Part shown: positions 1-6,190 of the stretch, piece after piece
Layout: each line of letters begins with the position of its first letter
How positions within the stretch are numbered: the first letter of the stretch is position 1
DNA from: Microbacteriaceae bacterium UBA6152
Lineage (GTDB): Bacteria > Actinomycetota > Actinomycetes > Actinomycetales > Microbacteriaceae
DNA length: 13,246 nt
NCBI GenBank assembly: GCA_002423075.1
Contig: DIUS01000129.1
Span: 5,984-19,229, forward strand
Direction of reading: 5' to 3'
Position numbers and translations under genes: made by a program
The notes under the pieces: generated by a model
Databases searched by the model: none
What the model was told of the DNA's origin: nothing
The model's input: the letters and a program-made list of their open reading frames with translations, nothing else

Positions 1-160
1 TGTGCAGGCTCATGAGCGCGTCGTCGGTGAGGTGTGCGATGGCCGGTCGCTGCAGCAGCGCGAGTGCCGGCACCGCGAAGGGCGATGAGGCGGTTTCGGG
101 GCGGTCGAGCACAGCAAGAGACCCAGCATGGGCCAGTGTTGCTGTGTTCGATGAATGCAT
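1..160 (-). CDS. Partial unrecognised protein, N-terminal 53 residues, runs off left edge
   Basis: Reading the minus strand from an ATG at 160-158 gives an open frame to the window edge that starts MHSSNTATLAHAGSLAVLDR and ends near LTDDALMSLH. Codon use is strongly actinobacterial (third positions mostly G or C), unlike the other two minus frames here, so I take it as the real frame. A purine-rich stretch (GAGAG, then GAGG) lies just before the ATG. A TATAGA-like -10 box is at 176-181 with a weak TCGACA-like -35 at 197-202; the 15-base spacer is short, so this promoter is only a suggestion. The tail resembles the N-terminal region of DUF222/HNH-type actinobacterial proteins, but that is a weak impression and I assign no function. 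It is divergent from the membrane protein at 406. Confidence 0.5.
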   Translation of the reverse strand, partial: MHSSNTATLAHAGSLAVLDRPETASSPFAVPALALLQRPAIAHLTDDALMSLH

Positions 161-405
161 ACCTCATTCTCTCGCTCTATAGAACTGGTGTACAGATGTC
201 GAGCAGCACTCGTGGATAAGAACTTTCGGGGTTCGCCTGGGGAGGAGGGGCGGAGGCAGGGCGTGGCCGAGCGGCGCAGGTGGTTGTGCCGCGGGGTGAG
301 CGCAGGGCGCACCAGTGCGGCGCCGTCAGGCCGAAGCACAGCAGAGCGGCTGGTCAGCGCGAAGAGCCTTTTGCGAGCATCCGCCCCCTGCAAGAATCAA
401 GCATC

Positions 406-1062
406 ATGACTCGCCTCGTCGCCCTGCTCGCCTACACGGCCCTGCCGCTCGTCGGCGTGCTGCTGCTCGGCTGGGACTGGCGCGAGATCGTGCTGCTCTA
501 CTGGCTCGAGAACATCAGCATCGGTGTGGCGACGCTCATCAAGCTGCTGCGCTCGGACGACGCGCCCGGCGGCAACGACCCCGCAACAGTAGACACGCTG
601 CGCATGAACGGCCGCCTCGTGCGCGGCGACGGCGACGGCCGTGCCCTCGCCGGGTTCTTCGCGATGCACTACGGCATCTTCACCCTCGTATACGGCGTCT
701 TCGTGGTTCTGCTCGTCGCCGGGGTGATGGTGCCGGTCGACAGCGAGACTCCGGTGAACTGGTGGGGCGCCCTGCTCGTGTGGCTGGTCGCCGGCACCGC
801 GCAGGTGCTCGTCGCGCTTTTCGGGCCGCTGCCCGAACAACGCGGGTCGCGCCTCATGCTCAGCGCTTACGGCCGCGTCATCGTGCTGCAGGTCACCGTC
901 GTCGTGGGCATTTCGCTCATCGAGACCCTCGGGTGGCCCGCCGCAGCGGCCGTGCTGCTCATCGCGCTGCACGCCCTCATCGACGGCTTTACGTGGATGT
1001 TCTCCGCCGCCCGCGACCGCGCCCGAGCCCGCGCGGCGCAGGGCACGGTGCCGCGCGGCTGA
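406..1062 (+). CDS. DUF6498-like multi-pass membrane protein
   Basis: This is a 218-residue, very hydrophobic protein. The N-terminus carries a first helix (about 4-22) followed by GWDWREIVLLYWLENISIG (about 22-40); a helix ending in an LLYWLEN-like motif is the hallmark I associate with DUF6498 proteins. Further helices lie near 82-108, 120-140, 155-175 and 177-197, giving about six in all, and an Arg-rich cytoplasmic tail follows. The hydrophilic loop at about 48-80 separates the two halves. The frame is open further upstream, but that extension is Arg/Ser/Gln-rich and non-hydrophobic, so the ATG at 406 directly before the first helix is the best start, although no strong ribosome site precedes it. 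The function of the family is unknown. The gene appears to be transcribed alone, with a hairpin plus T-run downstream. Confidence 0.75.
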   Translation: MTRLVALLAYTALPLVGVLLLGWDWREIVLLYWLENISIGVATLIKLLRSDDAPGGNDPATVDTLRMNGRLVRGDGDGRALAGFFAMHYGIFTLVYGVFVVLLVAGVMVPVDSETPVNWWGALLVWLVAGTAQVLVALFGPLPEQRGSRLMLSAYGRVIVLQVTVVVGISLIETLGWPAAAAVLLIALHALIDGFTWMFSAARDRARARAAQGTVPRG

Positions 1063-1101
1063 GCGCTAGCGGCCGGGCGCTCGACAGAAGCACCGCTGCG
1101 T

Positions 1102-1130
1102 GAGACGCTGTTCGAGCAATCGTCTCTTTT
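1102..1130 (+). terminator. Candidate intrinsic terminator after the DUF6498-like gene
   Basis: GAGACG (1102-1107) and CGTCTC (1121-1126) form a perfect 6-bp stem with a 13-base loop, followed directly by TTTT (1127-1130). The loop is long and the T-run short, so the hairpin is modest. A second inverted repeat, GAGCGC (1061-1066) with GCGCTC (1077-1082), lies just after the stop codon and has no T-run. Because the T-run ends only 18 bases before the lipoprotein start, the hairpin could instead act in the leader of that gene. Confidence 0.35.
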
Positions 1131-1148
1131 CTCAGAACGGCGGAACCC

Positions 1149-1757
1149 GTGTCTCGACCACGTCTTGCCGCCCTCGCGATCGTCGCGACAATGGCGATCG
1201 GCGGTTGTGTCGCCGAGAGTTCGCCCGATGAGCCGGTGGCTGTGACTGTCGAGCAGCCAGCCCCCGCGCCCGCGGCCCCCGATGACTTTCCTGAGCAAGG
1301 CACCGCCGAGTGGGCGGCTTTGACGCAAGACGAGCAAGTGCGGGCGTGTCAATCGCGCGACTCGATGGTCGGCTGCATGCTGACCTGGGGTGACTGCTAC
1401 AGCACGACGTTCGCCGCCGTCGACGACCCCCTGCAGGTCGGGGGCGAAAAAGTGATCGTGCCCGTCGATCGTGGCCCGCGCGAGTATGCGATGGGCGAAG
1501 CTGTGCTCGACTCGAGCGGCACACCTGTTGCCTACGTCGTGGCTTCGGGCGACGTGCCTGAGTTCGTGGCCGACCGCTTCTGCACCCATCTCGCCTACCT
1601 GCACACCATCAACTCGGTGCGCCGCAGCGGTCTCGCGGGCACGCTCTACGCGGGCGACACGATCAACCTCGATGCCACCACGATCTTCAGCGTCGGCGAC
1701 CAGAACGGCGTCGTTTCGGCAGGCTCGCCACCGATGCCGCATCCGCCTCAGCAGTAG
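1149..1757 (+). CDS. Putative secreted lipoprotein with four extra cysteines
   Basis: This is a 202-residue protein from a GTG start. The N-terminus is a classical lipoprotein signal: Arg at 3 and 5, a hydrophobic stretch at 6-17, and the lipobox I-G-G-C with lipidated Cys at 20. A Pro/Ala/Glu-rich linker (about 21-50) follows, typical of actinobacterial surface lipoproteins. The mature domain has Cys at 67, 76, 83 and 145, enough for two disulfides, and the C-terminus is Pro-rich. I recognise no catalytic domain. The segment from about 98 to 175 (KVIVPVDRGP onward) is mixed beta-like sequence. The next gene, gatB, is functionally unrelated. Start choice rests on the signal peptide, since no strong ribosome site is visible. 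Confidence 0.75.
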   Translation: MSRPRLAALAIVATMAIGGCVAESSPDEPVAVTVEQPAPAPAAPDDFPEQGTAEWAALTQDEQVRACQSRDSMVGCMLTWGDCYSTTFAAVDDPLQVGGEKVIVPVDRGPREYAMGEAVLDSSGTPVAYVVASGDVPEFVADRFCTHLAYLHTINSVRRSGLAGTLYAGDTINLDATTIFSVGDQNGVVSAGSPPMPHPPQQ

Positions 1758-1790
1758 CGGGTAGCGCAGAGCGAGCATCCGCCTCGCCCA

Positions 1791-1796
1791 TAAGAT
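1791..1796 (+). promoter_or_regulatory. Probable -10 box for a leaderless gatB transcript
   Basis: TAAGAT ends seven bases before the gatB ATG at 1804, and no Shine-Dalgarno sequence lies between. This spacing places transcription initiation at or next to the A of the ATG, the arrangement of leaderless mRNAs that are common in actinomycetes. No good -35 hexamer is present at the expected distance. Confidence 0.4.
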
Positions 1797-1803
1797 TGAC
1801 CTC

Positions 1804-3318
1804 ATGGCGCGCGCAGAACTCATGGACTTCGACAAGGCACTCGAACTCTTCGAGCCCGTGCTCGGCTTCGAGGTGCACGTCGAGCTCAGCACGAAGACGA
1901 AGATGTTCAGCGACGCCCCCAACCCGGCCCTCGCCGCGAACAACATCACCGACCCGAACACCGCCATCACGCCGGTGTGCCTCGGTCTGCCGGGCAGCCT
2001 GCCGGTCGTCAACGAGCAGGCGGTGCGCTTCGCGATTTCGCTGGGCCTCGCGCTCGGTTGCGAGATTGCGCCGAGTAGCACGTTCAGCCGCAAGAACTAC
2101 TTCTACCCGGATCTCGCGAAGAATTACCAGATCAGCCAGTACGACGAGCCGATCGCATACTCGGGCAGCCTCGAGATCGAGCTGGAAGACGGCAGCCTCG
2201 TGCAGGTTCCGATCGAGCGCGCCCACATCGAGGAGGATGCCGGCAAGCTGACCCACGTCGGCGGGTCGACGGGCCGCATCCAGGGCGCCGAATACAGCCT
2301 CGTCGACTACAACCGCGCCGGCGTGCCGCTCGTCGAGATCGTGACGAAGCCGATCTACGGCGCCGAGCACCGCGCCCCGGAACTCGCTCGCGCATATGTC
2401 TCCACCATCCGCGACATCGTGCGCGCCCTCGGCATCAGCGAGGCCCGCATGGAGCGCGGCAACCTGCGCTGCGACGCGAACGTCTCGCTGCGCCCCCGCG
2501 GCCAAGAGAAGCTGGGAACGCGCACCGAGACGAAGAACGTCAACTCGTTTAGGTCGGCCGAGCGGGCGGTGCGTTACGAGATCCAGCGCCAGGCGGCGAT
2601 TCTCGCGAAGGGCGGCACCATCCAGCAAGAGACCCGCCACTGGCACGAAGACACCGGCACCACCTCTCCCGGACGCGTCAAGAGCGACGCCGACGACTAC
2701 CGCTACTTCCCCGAGCCTGACCTGCTGCCGGTGGTGCCGTCGCCGGCCCTGATCGAGCAGCTTCGGGATGCTCTTCCGGAGGCCCCGGCCGCCCGCCGAC
2801 GTCGTCTTCGCGAGGAGTGGGGTTTCACCGACCTCGAGTTCCGCGACGTGGTGAACTCGGGCCTCCTGGTCGAGATCGCCGACACGGTTGCCGCGGGTGC
2901 GGCGCCGCAGCAGGCCCGCAAGTGGTGGACGGGCGAGATCGCCCGCATCGCGAATGCTCAGGATGCTGAACCGCAGTCGCTCATCAGCTCAGTTGACGTT
3001 GCCTCCGTGGTGGAGTTGGTCGAGTCAGGTGCTCTCAACGACCGCCTCGCTCGCCAGGTGGTCGAGGGTGTCATCGCGGGAGAGGGCACGCCGGCCGAGG
3101 TCGTCGCGGCCCGAGGCCTGGAAGTCGTCTCGGACGACGGAGCCCTCATCGCCGCGGTCGATGCGGCGCTCGCGCAGCAGCCCGACGTGCTCGAGAAGAT
3201 CCGCGACGGCAAGGTGCAGGCCGCCGGAGCCGTCATCGGCGCCGTCATGAAGTCGATGGGCGGCAAGGCCGATGCGGCGCGGGTCAGGGAGCTCGTGCTG
3301 GAGCGGGCGCAGGCGTAG
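1804..3318 (+). CDS. gatB: Asp-tRNA(Asn)/Glu-tRNA(Gln) amidotransferase subunit B
   Basis: GatB is the tRNA-binding kinase subunit of the GatCAB complex. It phosphorylates the misacylated Glu on tRNA(Gln), or Asp on tRNA(Asn), before amide transfer from GatA. The 504-residue length fits the family. Visible hallmarks are GFEVHVELSTKTKMFSDAPN (21-40), the RKNYFYPDLAKNYQISQYD stretch (about 96-114), HIEEDAGK (141-148) and the signature VDYNRAGVPLVEIVT (167-181). The C-terminal YqeY-like tail carries GAVMKSMGGKADAARV close to the end. The gene looks complete and intact. It has no Shine-Dalgarno site but does have a -10 box at leaderless spacing. gatC and gatA, often its operon partners, are not directly upstream; two unrelated genes are there instead. 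A fragment of another gatB lies downstream at 3877. Confidence 0.97.
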   Translation: MARAELMDFDKALELFEPVLGFEVHVELSTKTKMFSDAPNPALAANNITDPNTAITPVCLGLPGSLPVVNEQAVRFAISLGLALGCEIAPSSTFSRKNYFYPDLAKNYQISQYDEPIAYSGSLEIELEDGSLVQVPIERAHIEEDAGKLTHVGGSTGRIQGAEYSLVDYNRAGVPLVEIVTKPIYGAEHRAPELARAYVSTIRDIVRALGISEARMERGNLRCDANVSLRPRGQEKLGTRTETKNVNSFRSAERAVRYEIQRQAAILAKGGTIQQETRHWHEDTGTTSPGRVKSDADDYRYFPEPDLLPVVPSPALIEQLRDALPEAPAARRRRLREEWGFTDLEFRDVVNSGLLVEIADTVAAGAAPQQARKWWTGEIARIANAQDAEPQSLISSVDVASVVELVESGALNDRLARQVVEGVIAGEGTPAEVVAARGLEVVSDDGALIAAVDAALAQQPDVLEKIRDGKVQAAGAVIGAVMKSMGGKADAARVRELVLERAQA

Positions 3319-3353
3319 GCGGCGCGCACCGTCAGCGCCACGAGCGCGACATC

Positions 3354-3373
3354 ATGCTATATTTGTATAGCAT
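3354..3373 (+). promoter_or_regulatory. Perfect inverted repeat, likely RelB-type autoregulatory operator
   Basis: ATGCTATA (3354-3361) and TATAGCAT (3366-3373) are exact reverse complements separated by TTTG, making a 20-base AT-rich dyad in GC-rich surroundings. It lies directly upstream of the antitoxin ribosome site. Ribbon-helix-helix antitoxins usually bind such a dyad over their own promoter, alone or with the toxin, so this is the natural operator for the module. It contains TATA-like -10 sequence, but no clear -35 is seen. Confidence 0.7.
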
Positions 3374-3375
3374 TT

Positions 3376-3383
3376 GGAGGAGG
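3376..3383 (+). promoter_or_regulatory. Strong ribosome binding site that fixes the RelB-like start
   Basis: GGAGGAGG lies five bases before the ATG at 3389. A TTG at 3374 is in the same frame, but using it would make the ribosome site itself coding, so the ATG is the start. Confidence 0.75.
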
Positions 3384-3388
3384 ATCCC

Positions 3389-3607
3389 ATGCCGCAAATC
3401 AATCTGCGCGTTGACGAGCAAACCGAGCGTCGTCTGCAGTACTTGTCGTCGCGTACCGGACGGTCGAAGACCTTCTACGCGACCGAAGCGCTGACGCAGT
3501 ACTTGGACGAGAACGAAGACTATCTCCTCGCTAAGGACGCCTTGGAGGAATTCACTCAATCCAACGACGAGGCGATCGATCTTGACGACGTGAACTGGCC
3601 GGTGTGA
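3389..3607 (+). CDS. RelB/DUF6290-like ribbon-helix-helix antitoxin
   Basis: This 72-residue acidic protein begins MPQINLRVDEQTERRLQYLS, the beta-strand plus helix start of ribbon-helix-helix DNA-binding antitoxins. It continues with TGRSKTFYATEALTQYLDENEDYLLAKDALEE, closely matching the RelB/DUF6290 pattern (RSKxFYxxEAxxxYLxxxEDyxLA). The C-terminal third (EEFTQSNDEAIDLDDVNWPV) is acidic and is expected to wrap and block the toxin. The stop codon overlaps the toxin start in GTGA, so the pair is translationally coupled. The protein should also repress its own operon through the dyad at 3354-3373. Confidence 0.88.
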   Translation: MPQINLRVDEQTERRLQYLSSRTGRSKTFYATEALTQYLDENEDYLLAKDALEEFTQSNDEAIDLDDVNWPV

Positions 3608-3870
3608 GCTACGCGATCAGGTTCACTCCTAAGGCAGCGAAGCAGGTCGAAAAACTCGATGCGGTGGCAGCGAAGAGAATCCGTGGTTTTCTTGAGCAGA
3701 AATTGGCGCGTCTCGAGAACCCGCGCTCACTCGGCAAGAAGTTGGTGAACGAAGAGTTTTGGCGCTATCGAGTGGGCGACTATCGAATTGTCACCACCAT
3801 CGACGATGACCAGATCCTCATCCTGATCGTTGAGGTTGCACACCGGCGCGTGATCTACACCAAGCTCTGA
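3604..3870 (+). CDS. RelE/ParE-superfamily toxin
   Basis: This is an 88-residue basic protein starting at GTG 3604, which overlaps the antitoxin stop by four bases. The fold markers of RelE-type mRNA interferases are present: YAIRFTPKAAKQVEKLD at the start, an Arg/Lys-rich helical hairpin (about 13-37), WRYRVGDYRIV (53-63) and the C-terminal EVAHRRVIYTK (77-87). Arg61, Arg81 and Tyr85 correspond to the conserved basic and aromatic positions of ribosome-dependent RelE toxins, so mRNA cleavage on the ribosome is more likely than gyrase poisoning, though this cannot be settled from sequence. It looks intact. Only six bases separate its stop from a gatB-derived fragment. Confidence 0.88.
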   Translation: MSYAIRFTPKAAKQVEKLDAVAAKRIRGFLEQKLARLENPRSLGKKLVNEEFWRYRVGDYRIVTTIDDDQILILIVEVAHRRVIYTKL

Positions 3871-3876
3871 ACGAAC

Positions 3877-3972
3877 GAGCCCGACCTGCTGCCGGTGGCT
3901 CCTGCCCCGGCTCTGATTCAGCAGCTACGGGATGCCCTCCCGGAGGCCCCGGCCACGCGCCGACGCCGCCGC
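3877..3972 (+). pseudogene. Fragment of a second gatB (internal region)
   Basis: Translated in frame from 3877, this reads EPDLLPVAPAPALIQQLRDA followed by LPEAPATRRRR. It matches residues 304-334 of the intact GatB (2713-2805) at 27 of 31 positions by my count. At the DNA level about 77 of 93 bases match, and many differences are synonymous third-position changes. Downstream the similarity decays; LVVEQEVVADTVTAL near 4009-4053 faintly recalls LLVEIADTVAAG of GatB. No start or functional domain remains, so this is a remnant. The excess of silent differences suggests it diverged as a working gene, for example a gatB from a related strain brought in with the neighbouring module, rather than being a fresh copy of the local gene. 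Confidence 0.8.
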
Positions 3973-4124
3973 CCCCCATCACGCAACTCCTCGGCATCGA
4001 CCCGACGGCTGGTCGTGGAACAGGAGGTGGTCGCCGACACCGTCACAGCGCTCAGCGCCTATACCGGAGGATCAGCAGTTGCACCACTTCCAGGGACTTG
4101 ACCCAAGCGAACCCCACGTTTGGT

Positions 4125-4136
4125 CCCTCGCGAGGG
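4125..4136. repeat. Perfect 12-bp GC palindrome within a larger hairpin
   Basis: CCCTCGCGAGGG is a perfect palindrome. Around it, GGTCC (4122-4126) can also pair with GGACC (4141-4145). It lies in the non-coding stretch between the gatB remnant and the second toxin-antitoxin operon. No T-run follows, so it is not a standard terminator. The rest of 3973-4191 shows no gene that I can support. Confidence 0.4.
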
Positions 4137-4191
4137 GTGAGGACCCAACGAGGATCCTGAGCAATCTGCCGTGATGTGGGCTGACTAGACT

Positions 4192-4214
4192 CTGTACGGG
4201 TAATTGCCGTACAG
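4192..4214 (+). promoter_or_regulatory. Perfect inverted repeat, likely TacA-type operator
   Basis: CTGTACGG (4192-4199) and CCGTACAG (4207-4214) are exact reverse complements with a 7-base centre. The dyad ends seven bases before the antitoxin ATG at 4222. TAGACT at 4186-4191 fits a -10 box directly adjoining it, so an antitoxin bound here would cover the transcription start. DUF1778 antitoxins are known to autoregulate through such sites. Confidence 0.65.
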
Positions 4215-4221
4215 TTGGCTC

Positions 4222-4494
4222 ATGGCTCACACCAAATCTGACCGTATCGAACTGCGTCTCACTCGCGAGCAGAAGACCGAGATCGAGCAGGCTGCGGCGA
4301 TTTCAGGGCGGTCTGTGACTGACTTCTCCGTACCGCTTCTTGTGAAGGAAGCCGAGCAGATCATTCGCGTCGAACGCGACCTACACATGTCGAAGAAGTC
4401 TTGGGACGCCTTCAACGAGATTCTCGACCGGCCCGCCAAACCGGTCAGCGGATTGGCTGACCTTCTGAAGCGGCCCTCGGTCTTTGAGGATTGA
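4222..4494 (+). CDS. tacA: DUF1778 (TacA-like) antitoxin
   Basis: This is a 90-residue protein. MAHTKSDRIELRLTREQKTE begins a ribbon-helix-helix domain (about 1-50: RIELRLTREQKTEIEQAAA, SGRSVTDFSVPLLVKEA). A toxin-neutralising tail follows, with the typical MSKKSWDAFNEILDRPAKPV block (56-75) and the LADLLKRPSVFED end. Both halves match the DUF1778 pattern well. An in-frame TTG at 4204 would start inside the operator dyad, so ATG 4222 is preferred; no strong ribosome site is seen. The TGA stop at 4492-4494 overlaps the toxin TTG start. Confidence 0.9.
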   Translation: MAHTKSDRIELRLTREQKTEIEQAAAISGRSVTDFSVPLLVKEAEQIIRVERDLHMSKKSWDAFNEILDRPAKPVSGLADLLKRPSVFED

Positions 4495-5006
4495 GCTTTC
4501 GCAGCCCAAGGCCCCTAGCCGCTTCCGACGACGTCTCACGGTTCGACTGCGGTGAACAGAGCCTCAACAACTGGCTCTATCTGCGGGCAATAAAGAATCA
4601 GGCCACGGGGGCTTCGCGAACATTCGTTTCCATCGACAGTGAGACTGACCTGATCGCCGGCTACTACTGCCTGTCCGCCAGCTCGCTCCGTCACGAGGAT
4701 GCTCCCAGCAAGGTGACGAGGAACATGCCCGACCCGGTTCCTGTGATCTTGTTAGGCCGCCTCGCGGTCGACCAGGCCTTCAAGGGAAGAGGCCTTGGGG
4801 CCTCACTCCTCCAAGATGCATTGCTCAAGGGGATCGAAGCTTCGCGCATCCTCGGAGCACGGGCCTTCCTCGTCGACGCTCTGGACAGAAATGCGGAACG
4901 CTTCTACGAGAAGTTCGGATTCACCCTCATGCCGCCTGCCAGCAAGCGCGCGATGTATCTCCTCGTCAAGGATGCAGAAGCTACGATCGCGGACCTGAGC
5001 AAGTGA
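4491..5006 (+). CDS. tacT: GNAT-family (TacT-like) acetyltransferase toxin
   Basis: TacT-type toxins acetylate the amino group of the amino acid on charged tRNAs and so stop translation. This 171-residue protein has the characteristic FDCGEQSLNNWL (18-29), IKNQATGASRTFV (34-46), AGYYCLSASSL (56-66), RNMPDPVPVILLGRLAVDQ (77-95), the acetyl-CoA loop KGRGLGAS (98-105) and the RFYEKFGF end motif (137-144), with Tyr139 at the position of the catalytic tyrosine of TacT. All key elements are present, so it is probably active. The start is TTG at 4491 in TTGA, overlapping the antitoxin stop by four bases, with GAGG just upstream. Its own stop overlaps the next gene by four bases. Confidence 0.92.
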   Translation: MSFRSPRPLAASDDVSRFDCGEQSLNNWLYLRAIKNQATGASRTFVSIDSETDLIAGYYCLSASSLRHEDAPSKVTRNMPDPVPVILLGRLAVDQAFKGRGLGASLLQDALLKGIEASRILGARAFLVDALDRNAERFYEKFGFTLMPPASKRAMYLLVKDAEATIADLSK

Positions 5007-5542
5007 CTGATTCCGATGGTTTGATCGGATTTCAAATCCGAGAGAACTGGATGGGCGAGCCGGTCATCACCCTTGCAGATATCTGGCCCGAGAACCCAAC
5101 TGCAATGATCGTCGGCTTGAATCCTGCGCCGCCGAGCGTGCGAGCCGGTCACTACTACCAGGGGCGAAGTGGCCGCGGACAGCTCATGAGACTGGTGCGT
5201 CACGGCCTGATCGGCGAGCCAAGTGGGGGCTACTTCGAGGAAGCTGCACTCGCCAGACGAGTTGGCTTTACCGACATCGTGAAAAGGCCCAGCATTGGTG
5301 AAGCAGACGTCAGTGCAGCTGAGATTGACCATGGCCGCACTGTGCTCGAGGCTGCACTCGCGGCTCATTCAGTCCCGCTGGTCATCTGCGTCTTCAGGCA
5401 GCCGGTCGAGGCGCTCCTGGGCGTTGCCGGCGCGCCGGGCTTCCAAGAGGCTCGCACCTCGTGGGGCGGTCGAGTGTTTCGAATGCCCGGGCCTTTTGAA
5501 CGGAGAGACATTGCTGAGGCTGTGATGCGAACGCTCGGGTAG
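5003..5542 (+). CDS. Mug/TDG-type uracil-DNA glycosylase family protein
   Basis: This is a 179-residue protein from a GTG at 5003, overlapping the tacT stop by four bases (GTGA). It carries AMIVGLNPAPPSVRAGHYYQ (34-53), in which GLNPAP is the active-site motif of the Mug/TDG branch (GINPG in E. coli Mug, with Asn40 here at the water-activating position). It also has FTDIVKRPS (89-97) and a C-terminal FRMPGPFERRD (159-169) that occupies the place of the second DNA-intercalating motif. These enzymes remove uracil or thymine from G:U or G:T mismatches. The protein is close to the usual Mug length. An actual DNA repair role is inferred from the family. Its translational coupling to a toxin-antitoxin pair is unusual. 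The stop lies next to the helicase remnant. Confidence 0.82.
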   Translation: MTDSDGLIGFQIRENWMGEPVITLADIWPENPTAMIVGLNPAPPSVRAGHYYQGRSGRGQLMRLVRHGLIGEPSGGYFEEAALARRVGFTDIVKRPSIGEADVSAAEIDHGRTVLEAALAAHSVPLVICVFRQPVEALLGVAGAPGFQEARTSWGGRVFRMPGPFERRDIAEAVMRTLG

Positions 5543-5545
5543 CTC

Positions 5546-6190
5546 CCCGTGCCCACAACCGACCCACAACCCATCGCGCGCACGGGTCATGCCCACGTAC
5601 AACTCCCGCCGCTCGATCTCGCGGCGTTCGAGCGCGCCCTCGTCGAGGCCCGAGTCGGCAGGGGAGAGCAGCGACCCATCGACCCGCGCCAGCAGCACCT
5701 GCTTGAACTCGAGGCCCTTGGCGCGCTTGATCGTTCCGACCTTCACGAGGGGAGCAGCGATGCCCGAGTAGCTCTCCAGCTCGATGGCGTCGAACCCGGC
5801 GGCGCGCAGCGCGGCAAGCATGGCGAGAGCATCCCGATTCGTCGCCGTCAGCACGCCGATGTCGCCGGGGTCGACGCCGGACGCGACCAGCGTGCGCACG
5901 TGCGACACGAGCGCCGCGTCATGCAGAGCGACAGAGTCGAACGACGCGAGCTCGGGCGACGGGCCCGTGCGGGGAACGTCGAGCGCAGCATCCGCCCGCC
6001 CCGGCCCGCCCTCGAGGTCGACGAACTCGTCGCCCTCGACGATCGCCGCGGCGAACTGCGCGATCTCGCGGGTGTTGCGGTAGGTGGTCGAGAGCACGAC
6101 ACCGCGGCCGGCGACCGAGATGCCCGCCTCGCTGAGAGAGTAGCCGCCGGGGTAGATGGTCTGCTGGCCGTCGCCGATGAAGAACAAGCC
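5546..6190 (-). pseudogene. C-terminal remnant of a UvrD/Rep-like superfamily I helicase
   Basis: On the minus strand this encodes about 214 residues of the 2A/2B part of a UvrD-like helicase. It begins FFIGDGQQTIYPGGYSLSEA (motif III region), followed by STTYRNTREIAQFA (motif IV), VGTIKRAKGLEFKQVLLARV (motif V) and RRELYVGMTRARDGLW (motif VI). The ATPase-bearing N-terminal half (Walker A and B) is missing. Upstream of 6190 the frame soon loses similarity and meets a stop near 6232. After motif VI the frame simply runs on as the antisense of the glycosylase gene, so the original C-terminus is missing or was very short. The residues that remain are well conserved, so the truncation looks fairly recent. 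It marks the junction between the toxin-antitoxin patch and the catabolic operon. Confidence 0.85.

Noticed and set aside
210..219. Single DnaA-box-like sequence (reverse of TTATCCACG)
   Set aside because: One imperfect box in isolation, with no cluster, no AT-rich unwinding region and no dnaA or dnaN nearby.
867..2093. 408-codon minus-strand open frame across three plus-strand genes
   Set aside because: It spans the membrane protein, lipoprotein and gatB genes in antisense; low-complexity Arg/Ser-rich product typical of a high-GC shadow.
1687..2646. Long minus-strand open frame antisense to gatB
   Set aside because: It is the mirror frame of a well-conserved gene; the protein is Arg/Ala/Val-rich with no family resemblance and no ribosome site.
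3321..3345. Possible gatB terminator (GGCGC with GCGCC)
   Set aside because: Only a 5-bp stem with a long loop and no T-run.
3895..4174. Short plus-strand open frames between relE and tacA
   Set aside because: They read through the gatB remnant or the GC-rich hairpin region, lack ribosome sites and show no coherent domain.
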